Shown here: positions 53,864 through 62,803 of the stretch, in pieces
How positions within the stretch are numbered: position 1 is the stretch's first letter
Layout of the letters: each line of letters begins with the position of its first letter
Assembly: GCF_003966735.1 (NCBI RefSeq)
Contig: NZ_AP017378.1
Coordinates: 1,473,501-1,537,500 of the forward strand
Length of the DNA: 64,000 bases
Direction: 5' to 3'
DNA from: Desulfovibrio ferrophilus
Lineage (GTDB): Bacteria > Desulfobacterota > Desulfovibrionia > Desulfovibrionales > Desulfovibrionaceae
Position numbers and translations under genes: made by a program
Notes under the pieces: model-generated
Database searches by the model: none
What the model was told of the DNA's origin: nothing
What the model saw: the letters and a program-made list of their open reading frames with translations, nothing else

Positions 53864-54436
53864 ATGCTCATCAGCCACACCATCAGCTTCGTCAAAATCA
53901 TCATGGAAAAGGTCATCCTGCCCGGTGACATCGTTGTTGATGCCACAACGGGCAATGGAATCGACACCCTTTTCCTGTCCCAATGCGTTGGCCCCGAAGG
54001 CCACGTATTCGGGTTCGATGTCCAGCAGCAGGCGCTGGACCAGACCCGCAAACGACTCAACATCAAGAATGCCCCCGACAATGTGACCCTGCTCCAGGTC
54101 GGGCATGAACTCATGGCACGAATGCTACCCGACGAATTCCATGGGCAGGTCATGGCTGTCATGTTCAACCTCGGCTACCTGCCCGGCAGCAATGAGAACA
54201 TTGTCACCTGCGCTGCAACCACCTGTCCGGCCATTGATTCCGCACTATCCGTCATGAAGCCCGGCGGAGTCATCTCCATTGTCATGTATACGGGCCACCC
54301 AGGCGGTCAGAAAGAAGCAGTCGCCGTGGACAAACATTGCGCCACGCTGTCACCCAACCTAGCGCGGGTCAGGCGCTGCACCATGCACAATCACCCCGCT
54401 GCTCAGACCCATCTGCTGCTCATCGAAAGACGCTGA
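53864..54436 (+). CDS. Class I SAM methyltransferase of the YtqB/rRNA-methylase-like family
   Basis: A 190-residue methyltransferase. The SAM-binding motif I is VVDATTGNGIDTLFLS, motif II HVFGFDVQQQAL, and the family-specific FNLGYLPGSNE is present near residue 100, as in YtqB-type proteins. The substrate is not certain (rRNA in family naming; some members act on tRNA). ATG 53864 is chosen because the family begins shortly before motif I; the frame is open to 53777 but no ribosome-binding site marks either start. Confidence 0.82.
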   Translation: MLISHTISFVKIIMEKVILPGDIVVDATTGNGIDTLFLSQCVGPEGHVFGFDVQQQALDQTRKRLNIKNAPDNVTLLQVGHELMARMLPDEFHGQVMAVMFNLGYLPGSNENIVTCAATTCPAIDSALSVMKPGGVISIVMYTGHPGGQKEAVAVDKHCATLSPNLARVRRCTMHNHPAAQTHLLLIERR

Positions 54437-54559
54437 GCGTCCTCACTCCTCTCCAAACCTCCCATGTTTAAGACATGTTAAGCGGCACAGCCTGTGCATT
54501 CAAAGCTGTTCAACGGCGTATATCCTTTTCATGTCGGGAGGGGACAGAGGAGGAAAAGC

Positions 54560-54949
54560 ATGAGAGTTACAGGTGGTTACGGGATGAATCAGTCAATGGA
54601 CATCCCCATGACCGAGGAGCAAAAGACCACTGCAGAGGAAATTCTTGCCAAGTATGACCCGGAAAATATGACCCGGGATGACATGTTGGCCATGCGAAAG
54701 GAATTTCACGAAGCCGGAATTCCGCGCTCAAGAGAGCTGCAGCAAATGTTGCAGGAGAGCGGATTCAAAGGCCCACGCAAGGAAAACGAAAACGCATTGC
54801 AGGCTCAGGGCAACCAGTTCGGCACCAAAAGGGGAGCCCTCTGGCAATTGTACCAGCAGTTCCAATCCGGTGAACTCAACGAAGAGGAATTCATCGAGCA
54901 GATCAAGAACACACCCATCACCGGGCAATTGGTCAACTTTCTTTCTTAA
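54560..54949 (+). CDS. Hypothetical helical protein
   Basis: A 129-residue helical protein without signal peptide. It has a repeated helix-turn look (MTEEQKTTAEEILAKYDP, then MTRDDMLAMRKEFHEAG and NEEEFIEQIKN) that resembles EF-hand-like packing but lacks the calcium loop. The start at ATG 54560 is firm because GAGGAGG lies ten bases upstream; the frame is open to 54494. It ends at a strong terminator. The function is unknown. Confidence 0.8.
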   Translation: MRVTGGYGMNQSMDIPMTEEQKTTAEEILAKYDPENMTRDDMLAMRKEFHEAGIPRSRELQQMLQESGFKGPRKENENALQAQGNQFGTKRGALWQLYQQFQSGELNEEEFIEQIKNTPITGQLVNFLS

Positions 54950-54970
54950 CCTGCTTCACGGCGCGCATGA

Positions 54971-55006
54971 AAAAGCCCGGAAGGATTATTATCCTTCCGG
55001 GCTTTT
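54971..55006. terminator. Bidirectional terminator
   Basis: AAAAGCCCGGAAGGAT-TATT-ATCCTTCCGGGCTTTT is a 16-bp perfect stem with A and T runs between convergent genes. Confidence 0.92.
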
Positions 55007-55027
55007 CGTCTGGCGTTGGCAGGTAAA

Positions 55028-55768
55028 CTAATTCTTGCGGGCGGACATGATCACATCCTTGCCAAGCAACAGCTCGGTGGAGGTGATGGCCTCGTAGATC
55101 TCTCGATTATAGGCCACGAATTCCGGCTTGTCCTTGCGGTGTTCCTGAGCCTTTTTCTTGTACTGAAACAGGAAATACCACGTCAGCAGGCGCACAACGG
55201 GAATCAGCGGCGCGGTTAGCCAGGCTCCGGGGCGAATGTCACTGGAACGACCGACCACCTGAGACATGCCGCTGTCGCGCAGTAGGTAGTCCATCTCATG
55301 GTAGGAGATCAGATTGACATGGGCCTCGCCAAAGAACACGCCCGGATTGATGGGCGATTTCAGACCGTTATAAAAGCCCGTAAACAGATGGTACAGGCGC
55401 GATGGCAGCGAAAGTTTATTTGGGAAGGTCAGAATCAGAGTTCCACCGGGGCGCAGGCAACGGGCGAATTCCTTGAGCAAGGGCAGATTGCAGGCGATGT
55501 GCTCGATCACCTCGCGGCAGATGATGACGTCGAAGCTGGCGTCTTCATAGGGCAGTCCGGCTTCCAGATTGACAATGTCCTCTGGGATATCGAACTGGAG
55601 GGAACCAGGCTTGAAATTGGAGACCCGGACCCTGTGCTCGGCGTCTTGCAGTTCGATGGCCAACTCGCCACGCCCGGCGCTGCTCTCGAAGATGTCCAAC
55701 CCCGTATTGGCGGGGAGCATGGACTTGATGATGGAATCCTTTGCTACGTCTCGTCTGTGCTTGGCCAC
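55028..55768 (-). CDS. Class I SAM-dependent methyltransferase
   Basis: A 246-residue methyltransferase of the Methyltransf_11/25 type. Motif I reads LDIFESSAGRGELA, a variant of the usual glycine-rich loop. DVIICREVIEHI is motif post-II, and LRPGGTLILTFPNK is motif III. The C-terminal part has a hydrophobic stretch (LIPVVRLLTWYFLF) then a basic cluster, suggesting membrane contact, as seen in enzymes acting on lipids or quinones. GTG 55768 with AAAGGAGC is the likely start; the frame is open to 55819. Confidence 0.85.
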   Translation of the reverse strand: MAKHRRDVAKDSIIKSMLPANTGLDIFESSAGRGELAIELQDAEHRVRVSNFKPGSLQFDIPEDIVNLEAGLPYEDASFDVIICREVIEHIACNLPLLKEFARCLRPGGTLILTFPNKLSLPSRLYHLFTGFYNGLKSPINPGVFFGEAHVNLISYHEMDYLLRDSGMSQVVGRSSDIRPGAWLTAPLIPVVRLLTWYFLFQYKKKAQEHRKDKPEFVAYNREIYEAITSTELLLGKDVIMSARKN

Positions 55769-55996
55769 GGTTGCTCCTTTTGGGCTCCTGGCACCAGCAC
55801 GGACAAACGGCGGCACCAACGATGCGCTTCATTACCTTAGTCACCGTCGATACTCAACCATCAATCAGGAAGAAGCTGTGCCCATAATCGGATGACTTAG
55901 GCAGCCATGAACGGCCCAAAAGGCTAGTCTACTCACTCCGAATCAGTCTTCGCGCCCTGTCGCGCCCCCTGTCCCCGCACACAAGAACGGACACGA

Positions 55997-56845
55997 TCAA
56001 CCCAGCTCAAAAGATGTCACCCCGAAGATACGATCTACCGGGATGTCCGGAACCTGCCCCGCATACATTCTGGCTGTCTCAAACACCACCGACATGTCAT
56101 GGCCCTGTGCCAGTGAAACAGCCTGCGAGTTCACCTCCGGCACATCCAGATACAGAGGGACTTCAGCGCTATAGCCCGATCGCAACGCCTGAAACAGAAC
56201 TTCGGCATAGTCATCATTATCGGCAAACAACGGGCCTATCTTGTAGCCGGACCGGCATTGTCGAATCACGCCGTATCCCGCCAACCTGCCCTCAGCCAGT
56301 ATTCCGAAAGCCTTGGCCCGAGGTTGGCTAAGCCATGCCCGCAGAAACTGCGCCCGGTCATCAGGGAAAAACTGCCGATCATACGCCACCGCACTTTCCA
56401 GAGACTGACCAGAGATATCCACGAGCCCGGAATGCTCGGGGGCAACGCCTCCGCATCTGCCCTCGTAACGAACATTGCGGTAAGCCGGTTCAAAGCCTGA
56501 TTTCCTGTAGTTACCCTGCTGCGCCACAACACCATCAAGACCTACAACCCGTCCGGCAAGGGCCTGCATGGCGGCGTCCCAGAGCCGAAGGCCATACCCC
56601 TTCCCCCGATATTCCGACTGAACGATATAGAACCCCACAAACCCAAAAGTCTTTCCGTATTTCACGGCGGAAATCGTGGCGATGGGTTCACCATCCAAAA
56701 GCCCCACAAGAAATCCCTGCGGATCGGCCTTGAAGAACAGTCCGGCATCATCCAGCCCGGGATTCCAACCCTCCTGCGCGGCCCACTGAACGGCCAGGGG
56801 AACCTCGTCCGCACGCATGGTCCTGACGGTGTAGTTGTCCTGCAT
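55997..56845 (-). CDS. Two-domain GNAT acetyltransferase, YitH-like
   Basis: A 282-residue protein with an N-terminal GNAT domain (VRTMRADEVPLAVQWAAQEGWNPG, acetyl-CoA loop YRGKGYGLRLW near 95-105) and a C-terminal domain of about 130 residues resembling a degenerate second GNAT fold. The form is typical of YitH/YoaJ-type enzymes with unknown substrate. ATG 56845 has GGAGAGGAG upstream. It lies 63 bases downstream of the ICMT-like gene on the same strand. Confidence 0.87.
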   Translation of the reverse strand: MQDNYTVRTMRADEVPLAVQWAAQEGWNPGLDDAGLFFKADPQGFLVGLLDGEPIATISAVKYGKTFGFVGFYIVQSEYRGKGYGLRLWDAAMQALAGRVVGLDGVVAQQGNYRKSGFEPAYRNVRYEGRCGGVAPEHSGLVDISGQSLESAVAYDRQFFPDDRAQFLRAWLSQPRAKAFGILAEGRLAGYGVIRQCRSGYKIGPLFADNDDYAEVLFQALRSGYSAEVPLYLDVPEVNSQAVSLAQGHDMSVVFETARMYAGQVPDIPVDRIFGVTSFELG

Positions 56846-56908
56846 TTCACTCTCCTCTCCTGACGATCCAATTCCCGGCGCACGGTCCTTTTCCCCAACG
56901 GACAATCG

Positions 56909-57511
56909 CTATGGTTCACGTCTGTCCCGGCGCGGAAAAATCGCTCCAGTACGGCGATAATAGTTCACATAGACATCCCCATGGCGCAGAACAAGATCGC
57001 GTTCTTCGGCCTGAACCATCATGACCCAGACAGGCAAATAGACAAAAGAGAACACAAACAGAAAAGGCGAGTGCAGGACGAGAGCCAGCCCCCACCAGAA
57101 GAAGACCTCGTAGAACTGCGGATGGCGTATCCATCGATAAATACCACCGAACAAGCTCTGATCCTTTTGCGGTGTCATGGTCTCCCGTCCAGCTGCTCTG
57201 GCCCCTGCCATCATAATGCCCCCCGCCGGCACCATGATCAGCAGAGCCAAGACCAGGGAAACCCACCAGGGCCAGGGGAAGTCCTCGGGCAGAGGCACGG
57301 GCAATGGAAAAATACGATAGAGTGCAAAGCACACGACGCTGAGCCCCATGGGGATCACAACCAACCATCGTAACCGCCCGCATCGTTTGTACGTTTCGGA
57401 TTCGCCAGTCAACCGTTCTCTGGCTGCCGGGGAGACACTCTGCTCATAAAGATAAAGAATCGCCACAGCGCTACCCAACAGCACCGCAAAATTGATCCAG
57501 GCAATGACCAT
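56909..57511 (-). CDS. Isoprenylcysteine carboxylmethyltransferase/PEMT-like membrane methyltransferase
   Basis: A 200-residue membrane protein with five hydrophobic segments. The C-terminal half carries the ICMT/PEMT pattern GGIYRWIRHPQFYEV, then VMMVQAEERDLVLRHGDVYVNYYRR and a proline. Related bacterial proteins methylate lipids, but many are untested. ATG 57511 has a strong AAGGAGGAGG; the frame is open to 57607. It is probably co-transcribed with the downstream GNAT gene. Confidence 0.83.
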   Translation of the reverse strand: MVIAWINFAVLLGSAVAILYLYEQSVSPAARERLTGESETYKRCGRLRWLVVIPMGLSVVCFALYRIFPLPVPLPEDFPWPWWVSLVLALLIMVPAGGIMMAGARAAGRETMTPQKDQSLFGGIYRWIRHPQFYEVFFWWGLALVLHSPFLFVFSFVYLPVWVMMVQAEERDLVLRHGDVYVNYYRRTGAIFPRRDRREP

Positions 57512-57617
57512 GCCTCCTCCTTTTTGCCGAGTGATATTCAAAATTATTAGGTTCAGCATACTGGAACCGGAAATCAAGGCCAAGCGTGGCCGTCCAACTC
57601 GGCCCACCCAAACGCAC

Positions 57618-57647
57618 AGAGGCCCGAGGATTTCTCCTCGGGCCTCT
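57618..57647. terminator. Hairpin upstream of the ICMT-like gene
   Basis: AGAGGCCCGAGGA and TCCTCGGGCCTCT form a perfect 13-bp stem with a four-base loop. It has no adjacent T run, lies upstream of the minus-strand ICMT-like gene and may end transcription of an unannotated RNA or be a leader structure. Confidence 0.5.
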
Positions 57648-57837
57648 TAGGGCCAGAGCGTAAAACATGAAACCTGAGGATTGGCATCAACAATCCAATT
57701 TCATTTGAATTACTCGGGTTAAAAGAGACTCGACAAAGCGATTCCAAGACAATATTGAACCGCTTGGCCAAACTGACAACCGCAAAACGCGGCGCAACTT
57801 CTTTACGCCTTCAGCAGACAGCTTTCATTGCAAGGAC

Positions 57838-58665
57838 ATGACTCAAGCCATGAAGACCAAAATCGCTGCCAGACTCGTACTCGTACTCATCTGCCTGATG
57901 AACCTTGCTTTCCCGTGTCAGGCCAAAGAGCTCTTCCCGCCCAGTGAATTCAAGCTGGCCTACGAGACCATGTACATGTTCTATGACGAGCCAAACGTCA
58001 TGCACGAAGAAGGGTTTCTGAACGGTCTGTCCGGTTCGTGGACCGGCGACTTTACGGACAATCACCTCATGGCTTCGGTGGAGCTCGGGGCCGTCGGTGG
58101 TTCAATGGATTATGTCGGCCACTACTCGAACGGCACCTCATTGCGCTGCTCAACCAACGACACCCTGCTGACCGCACGGGCCATCGTAGGCAAGGGGTTC
58201 GACTTCCGCGGGACCGGAGTCACGCCATTTGTGGGCCTGAGTGCCCGCCACTGGTATGACAAAATCAAGGTCCAGGGTGGTTACGAACGCTTCATCACCC
58301 AGTTGCATCTGACTGCTGGAGTGAACGTCATTTCACGGCCCTGGGAGAACTGGTCCTTGGGTGGCTCATTGGAAGGCAATCTCCTGCTCATGGGTGGAGT
58401 GGAGTCCAAGCTTTCCCAAGCTGGCCCCGGTTACGAAGATGCCTTCAACAGGCAACGATTTGGCAACGGAGGCGGGGCCCGCCTGTCCATCTTCGCTGAA
58501 TACGACTTCGGTGATTATTCCCTGGGTGCCGAGCCGTATTTCCGGTATTGGCACTTTGCCGACTCCAAGAAGGATCGCATTTCCTTCGGTGGAGTGAAGG
58601 GGAGGGTCATGGAGCCGGAAAACGATTTCTATATCAGTGGACTGAAGCTCTACATCAAATTCTAA
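57838..58665 (+). CDS. Predicted outer membrane beta-barrel protein
   Basis: A 275-residue exported protein with a signal peptide (hydrophobic core LVLVLICLMNLAF, cleavage near CQAKE). Glycine- and aromatic-rich strands alternate throughout, and the C-terminus LKLYIKF ends in phenylalanine, the outer membrane insertion signal. About ten strands are plausible. It is not homologous at sight to the other barrel at 20193-21056. ATG 57838 sits close to AAGGA; ATG 57850 is an alternative. Confidence 0.8.
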   Translation: MTQAMKTKIAARLVLVLICLMNLAFPCQAKELFPPSEFKLAYETMYMFYDEPNVMHEEGFLNGLSGSWTGDFTDNHLMASVELGAVGGSMDYVGHYSNGTSLRCSTNDTLLTARAIVGKGFDFRGTGVTPFVGLSARHWYDKIKVQGGYERFITQLHLTAGVNVISRPWENWSLGGSLEGNLLLMGGVESKLSQAGPGYEDAFNRQRFGNGGGARLSIFAEYDFGDYSLGAEPYFRYWHFADSKKDRISFGGVKGRVMEPENDFYISGLKLYIKF

Positions 58666-58777
58666 TAACATCTTTGTCGTTTCCAAATCGAGAAACAACA
58701 AGGCCCGAGGATAAACTTGGGCCATGGAAAGGTAGTATTCTACCAAAAGAGATGTCCGCCTCGAGAACTCGCCGTCG

Positions 58778-59524
58778 TTAGCTACTCATGGGGCAGAACC
58801 GAGGCCAGCCCATCAACTCCGCAGCAGCGGCAATGGTGGTGCCATAAAAGAGTACATCGGCACCATTTTTGGCCTTGCCTGAAAGATCAATGAAATCATC
58901 GATGCTGCCATTGGCCAGGGTTGTACCTGTGATCATCAACAAATCAGCCCAGGCCAGGGCCTCCGCCGCAGTATCCGGGCCTTCCACCAGCACACCGCGT
59001 TTGATTTGCCCCACGTTGTCGGGGTCCAGATCAAGCACCCGCAGCTTGAAATGCGCATTAACGGCCTCGATCATGGCTGGCTGAAACCCCACCAGCGTAA
59101 TGCGAGGCTCTCCATATTCTCCACGCAAATATCCCGGCAAAGCCAGGGAGCATTCGTGTGGCCCCTGATCCCGGCAATGTACGGTATTTCCAGCTCGGCC
59201 CAGGCTGCACATGGCAGCATTGAAGGCTGCAACAAACACAGCCCGATTGAAATTGGAATCAAAAGGCAATTGTGCGATCTCTCCCAACGTGGCGGAATGG
59301 GCACCGAAATCATCGGTAAAAGCCTGCCCGCGCGCATCCCCGAATCCGGCCTCCATTAGCCGCTCCTTGCCCTGCTGAATGGGAAAATCATCACCCTCTG
59401 GGTTTCCAATGGCTTCCTTGACATTCAAGGGACCGGTGAACACTCGGACGCTCCGGTCCAGCATGTTCTCCTGCTTCCACACCTTGACGGCCCGTTCCCG
59501 GACTTCATTGAGAATCTGATTCAT
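58778..59524 (-). CDS. DUF364/DUF4213 protein (putative heavy-metal chelation domain)
   Basis: A 248-residue protein with an N-terminal DUF4213-like region and a C-terminal Rossmann-like DUF364 domain (ITLVGFQPAMIEAV, then LRVLDLDPDNVGQIKRG and DLLMITGTTLANGSIDDF). The family is annotated as putative heavy-metal chelation; some members lie near molybdenum or nitrogenase genes. No such neighbour is seen here. Start ATG 59524; upstream DNA lacks an obvious strong ribosome-binding site. Confidence 0.82.
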   Translation of the reverse strand: MNQILNEVRERAVKVWKQENMLDRSVRVFTGPLNVKEAIGNPEGDDFPIQQGKERLMEAGFGDARGQAFTDDFGAHSATLGEIAQLPFDSNFNRAVFVAAFNAAMCSLGRAGNTVHCRDQGPHECSLALPGYLRGEYGEPRITLVGFQPAMIEAVNAHFKLRVLDLDPDNVGQIKRGVLVEGPDTAAEALAWADLLMITGTTLANGSIDDFIDLSGKAKNGADVLFYGTTIAAAAELMGWPRFCPMSS

Positions 59525-60167
59525 ATCAATACCACACGCGGCTTTACCGTAGACTAACGTTTCAACGGGAAAAAGGCTCTCAACACGAGCACACCAATAA
59601 GGCCCGACAGGACCTCAGCAACAGTTTCAACTCCCGCGGCGCAGACATGTATTCCCGTCTTTTCACAACAACCCGACGAACTCTGCCAAACACCGAAACA
59701 GACAAAAATCACATCCCAGTGACTAAAACACGCACATCCAGATTCAGCCGCAGTCCACGCCTTGTAATCAAAAGACAAACGACGGAATAGATTACACCTT
59801 AGGAGCCCCACTCCTTGACCACAACCAAGTCACGCCAACATCTATAAGCGTGACCGTGCCGTCAGGACAGAGGCAGATGGCCACAAGGACGGCATTGAAT
59901 TTTAGATGGAACCGCCACCACAAACGCTCTCATTCCCCAACAAAAGGAGCCCATGCCCCCTTCTTTCTGAAGCCCCTGCACACTAAAGGCCCGGGGACGA
60001 ATCCCCGGGCCTGTGTGAACATCGCCAGTCGAAAGTGTGGGTTGGTTTCGCAGAGCCCAAAGAGGCTCAAATAAGTGCTCCCCCGCACAATGGGGAGCCC
60101 ATACCCGTCACACCGAACCACCCGACAGGAGCCAGCCAGGCAGTTGGGGGTGACCACTTCCCTGGCG
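59525..60167. other. Gene-free region with several hairpins
   Basis: About 640 bases without a credible gene. A strong hairpin AGGCCCGGGGA / TCCCCGGGCCT lies at 59987-60012, possibly extended by CACAC/GTGTG arms. A second, GCTCCCC / GGGGAGC, lies at 60077-60098. One of them probably terminates the chemoreceptor transcript read on the minus strand. No known riboswitch class was recognised. Confidence 0.5.
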
Positions 60168-62183
60168 TTATTGTCTTATGGCTTCGACAGGTTCTCCCAT
60201 CAGGTCCACATGCATGTCCTCCGAACGCAAGGTGCCGATGATGCCCTGCAACTGCTGAGACATCGAAGCCAGCTTTGTGGTCGAGTCGTTGGAGACATCC
60301 ACAATCTTGGCAAACTCACCGGCAATGGTCGCCACTTCGTTTACCACAGCACTGATTTCATTGGAGGCCTGGGATTGTTCCTCGGAAGCAGAAGCGATGC
60401 CCTGCACCAGCGAGGCAGCAGCTTCCGTACTATCCAGAATATCCATCAATGCCTGCCCTGCTTCGCGAACAGTGGCATTGGCTGCGGCAACATCCTTGCT
60501 GGTCTTGTCAACACTGGCCATATTCCTGCGCGTCGCCTTCTGGATGGTACTGACCTTGGTTTCCACTTCCTTGGTGGCATTCATGGTCTTCTCAGCCAGC
60601 TTGCGCACCTCATCAGCCACAACGGCGAAGCCCTTGCCCGCTTCTCCTGCCCGAGCGGCTTCAATGGCTGCGTTCAAGGCAAGCAGATTGGTCTGATCGG
60701 CAATCTCGTTGATGACTTCCATCACCTGCCCGATGGACTCGGCTTCGGTGTTCAGTTCATTCATATCCCGCAACAGCAAGGCCGTGGCTTCAGCCACCTC
60801 TGACATGACCGTTTCCGTACCACCGACGACCTGCCTGCCGTGCTCAGCCTTGGCCCTGGAATGCTCCGTGGTTCCGGCTGCTTCCAGAGCATTTCTGGAA
60901 ACCTCAAGCACCGTCGCATTCATCTGATCCATGGCCGTAGCCATTTCAGTCATCCGATCCCGCTGCACCTGTGCGCCCTTACTGATCTGCTCCGATTGGC
61001 ATGAGAGTGACATTGCGGCATTCGAGAGATCGCCGACAATATCCTCCGCTTCCATCGAGGACGACTCCATCAATTCCACAAGGCCTTGCGAATGCTCGGT
61101 CTGTTTGTCTGCACGGATTCTGGCCTGTTCCGCAGCCTTGGCCTGTGCTCTGGCCTCCGCTTGCTTTTCCTCGGCCTGGGCAATGAAATCCTTGAGGCTC
61201 GTGACCATTGCCGTAACATCGTTGGTCAAATCCAGGAACTCGGCTGAGAAGTCACCATCCGGCTGCTCCTCAAGATTTCCTGAAGCCACAGCCTGAGTAT
61301 AACTACTCAATGCTTCCAGCTGCTTCGAAATGCTGACCACAAGCATGAGGATAAGGAGGATAATACCCACTGCCATGGTCCCCTCGACGCCATAGACGCA
61401 ATACTTGACGATGGTGGCCGTACGCTTTGCACCTTGAGCGAAGTGTTCTTCAACGGAGACAAAGAATGGTTCAAGAGCGGAGGCGTGCTCTTGCAGTTTT
61501 GCCATCAAGCCTGTCATTGTCTCAATGCTTTCGCGGTATTGGCGGAAAGACACAGTATAAGCCTCCAGGGCGACGAGAAGATCCTGGCGGGTCGCTGGCG
61601 GAAAAGCAGCCTGCTGGATTTGCTGTTCCAGTCTTTCGCGCTCGACCATGGTCTTGTTCCAGTACTTTTCAGTAACCCGGATCATGTAGTTCTTTTCCTG
61701 CCTGCGAAGCTGCAACAGGCGGATGGTAAATCCGTCTTCATCCGTGGCATCCTTGAAGACAGCCTCCAGATGACGGGCAGCATCGACAAAAACCTTTCGC
61801 AGGCCCTGGGTTTCGTCATAGCCGATGTGCTGCTGCAGGTTCACGACATCGGTAAACGTGCTGCGGTAGGCGGAAAGCAGCGACTGGGCCTGTTCGAAAT
61901 TGACATTCGTATCCGAAGCCAAATCGCGGATGGCGGCTACATCCTCACCAGCGCGCACAATATCTTCACCCACACGGATCGCGGCCTCCTTGTCCTTGAG
62001 CAGGAGGTAGCTTTTCTCCCAACTCCGCGCCTGAAGGATCAGCGTGTTGCTTTCAGCGGCCAGCGCAAGGGCATGGTCGGCCCTCTCCAGAGTCCTGTCG
62101 CCATACCAACGTGCAGCAAAAACGGCAGTAAAACCGAAGAATGCCACAAAAAGGACGGTGAGTAGTTTTGCTTTGACTGTCAT
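60168..62183 (-). CDS. Methyl-accepting chemotaxis protein
   Basis: A 671-residue chemoreceptor. A first membrane segment lies at residues 6-24, then a long helical periplasmic sensor of about 250 residues (helical bimodular type), a second membrane segment near 275-298, a HAMP-like region ([19 protein letters not shown]) and the signalling domain with the tip [18 protein letters not shown] and [14 protein letters not shown]. The start is ATG 62183, seven bases from AAGGAG; ATG 62189 is too close to it. It is 172 bases from the downstream end of the kinase/regulator pair on the same strand. Confidence 0.93.
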   Translation of the reverse strand: MTVKAKLLTVLFVAFFGFTAVFAARWYGDRTLERADHALALAAESNTLILQARSWEKSYLLLKDKEAAIRVGEDIVRAGEDVAAIRDLASDTNVNFEQAQSLLSAYRSTFTDVVNLQQHIGYDETQGLRKVFVDAARHLEAVFKDATDEDGFTIRLLQLRRQEKNYMIRVTEKYWNKTMVERERLEQQIQQAAFPPATRQDLLVALEAYTVSFRQYRESIETMTGLMAKLQEHASALEPFFVSVEEHFAQGAKRTATIVKYCVYGVEGTMAVGIILLILMLVVSISKQLEALSSYTQAVASGNLEEQPDGDFSAEFLDLTNDVTAMVTSLKDFIAQAEEKQAEARAQAKAAEQARIRADKQTEHSQGLVELMESSSMEAEDIVGDLSNAAMSLSCQSEQISKGAQVQRDRMTEMATAMDQMNATVLEVSRNALEAAGTTEHSRAKAEHGRQVVGGTETVMSEVAEATALLLRDMNELNTEAESIGQVMEVINEIADQTNLLALNAAIEAARAGEAGKGFAVVADEVRKLAEKTMNATKEVETKVSTIQKATRRNMASVDKTSKDVAAANATVREAGQALMDILDSTEAAASLVQGIASASEEQSQASNEISAVVNEVATIAGEFAKIVDVSNDSTTKLASMSQQLQGIIGTLRSEDMHVDLMGEPVEAIRQ

Positions 62184-62354
62184 TGTCATCTCCTTACAAA
62201 TGAGGCGCGACCATCAAAAAATCATCATGATGTCAGGTAGGTACAACTCACGCTGCCTATGCCTAACGCCGGTGCACAAACCGCACTCTGGGGCAATTGG
62301 CCGCAGGGCATTCTCACGACAGAGTCCACCCTGCCCCGGCATACGTTGTCGCAA

Positions 62355-62777
62355 TCAGTCCATGTCCGACTTCATGTTTCTTGAGGCCGAGCGTTTATTA
62401 CGTTGTCTTTTCTTTTCTCCTGCCAGCTTGACCTTACGCAGCATCTCACTCACGGAGGCCGGCTTGAGCAGGTAATCAAATGCGCCAAGTTCCATCATGC
62501 TGAGCGCCCCTGAAACGGAGGCATGGCCCGTGAGCACCACAACTTCGGCATCGATGCCAGTGCTGCGCATGCTCCTCAGGGTTCCTTCGCCGCTGAGCCC
62601 CGGCATTTTCATATCCAACAGGATCACGTCGAATTCATATTCCTTCACAAGGTTCAGGGCTTGTTCCCCGTCCTCGGCACCTTCTGCTTCCAGACCACAA
62701 TCATTGAGAATTCGAACAATGTTCTCGCGGAAACGATCTTCGTCATCTACCACCAACACTCGAATACTCTTATTCAT
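62355..62777 (-). CDS. Single-domain response regulator
   Basis: A 140-residue receiver with acidic pocket DDED at residues 11-14, phospho-acceptor Asp55 (ILLDMKMPG), switch Thr in VVLTGHA and Lys in LLKPAS. A 25-residue basic tail rich in Lys and Arg follows, which may bind nucleic acid or membrane. ATG 62777 has GGGAGG upstream; the frame is open to 62807. It follows the kinase gene after 26 bases and is its likely partner. Confidence 0.92.
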   Translation of the reverse strand: MNKSIRVLVVDDEDRFRENIVRILNDCGLEAEGAEDGEQALNLVKEYEFDVILLDMKMPGLSGEGTLRSMRSTGIDAEVVVLTGHASVSGALSMMELGAFDYLLKPASVSEMLRKVKLAGEKKRQRNKRSASRNMKSDMD

Positions 62778-62803
62778 GGATACCTCCCGACCGACTCTGC
62801 GGT

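Noticed and set aside
59980-60170. Possible c-di-GMP or cobalamin riboswitch
   Set aside because: The conserved core sequences of these classes are not present on either strand.
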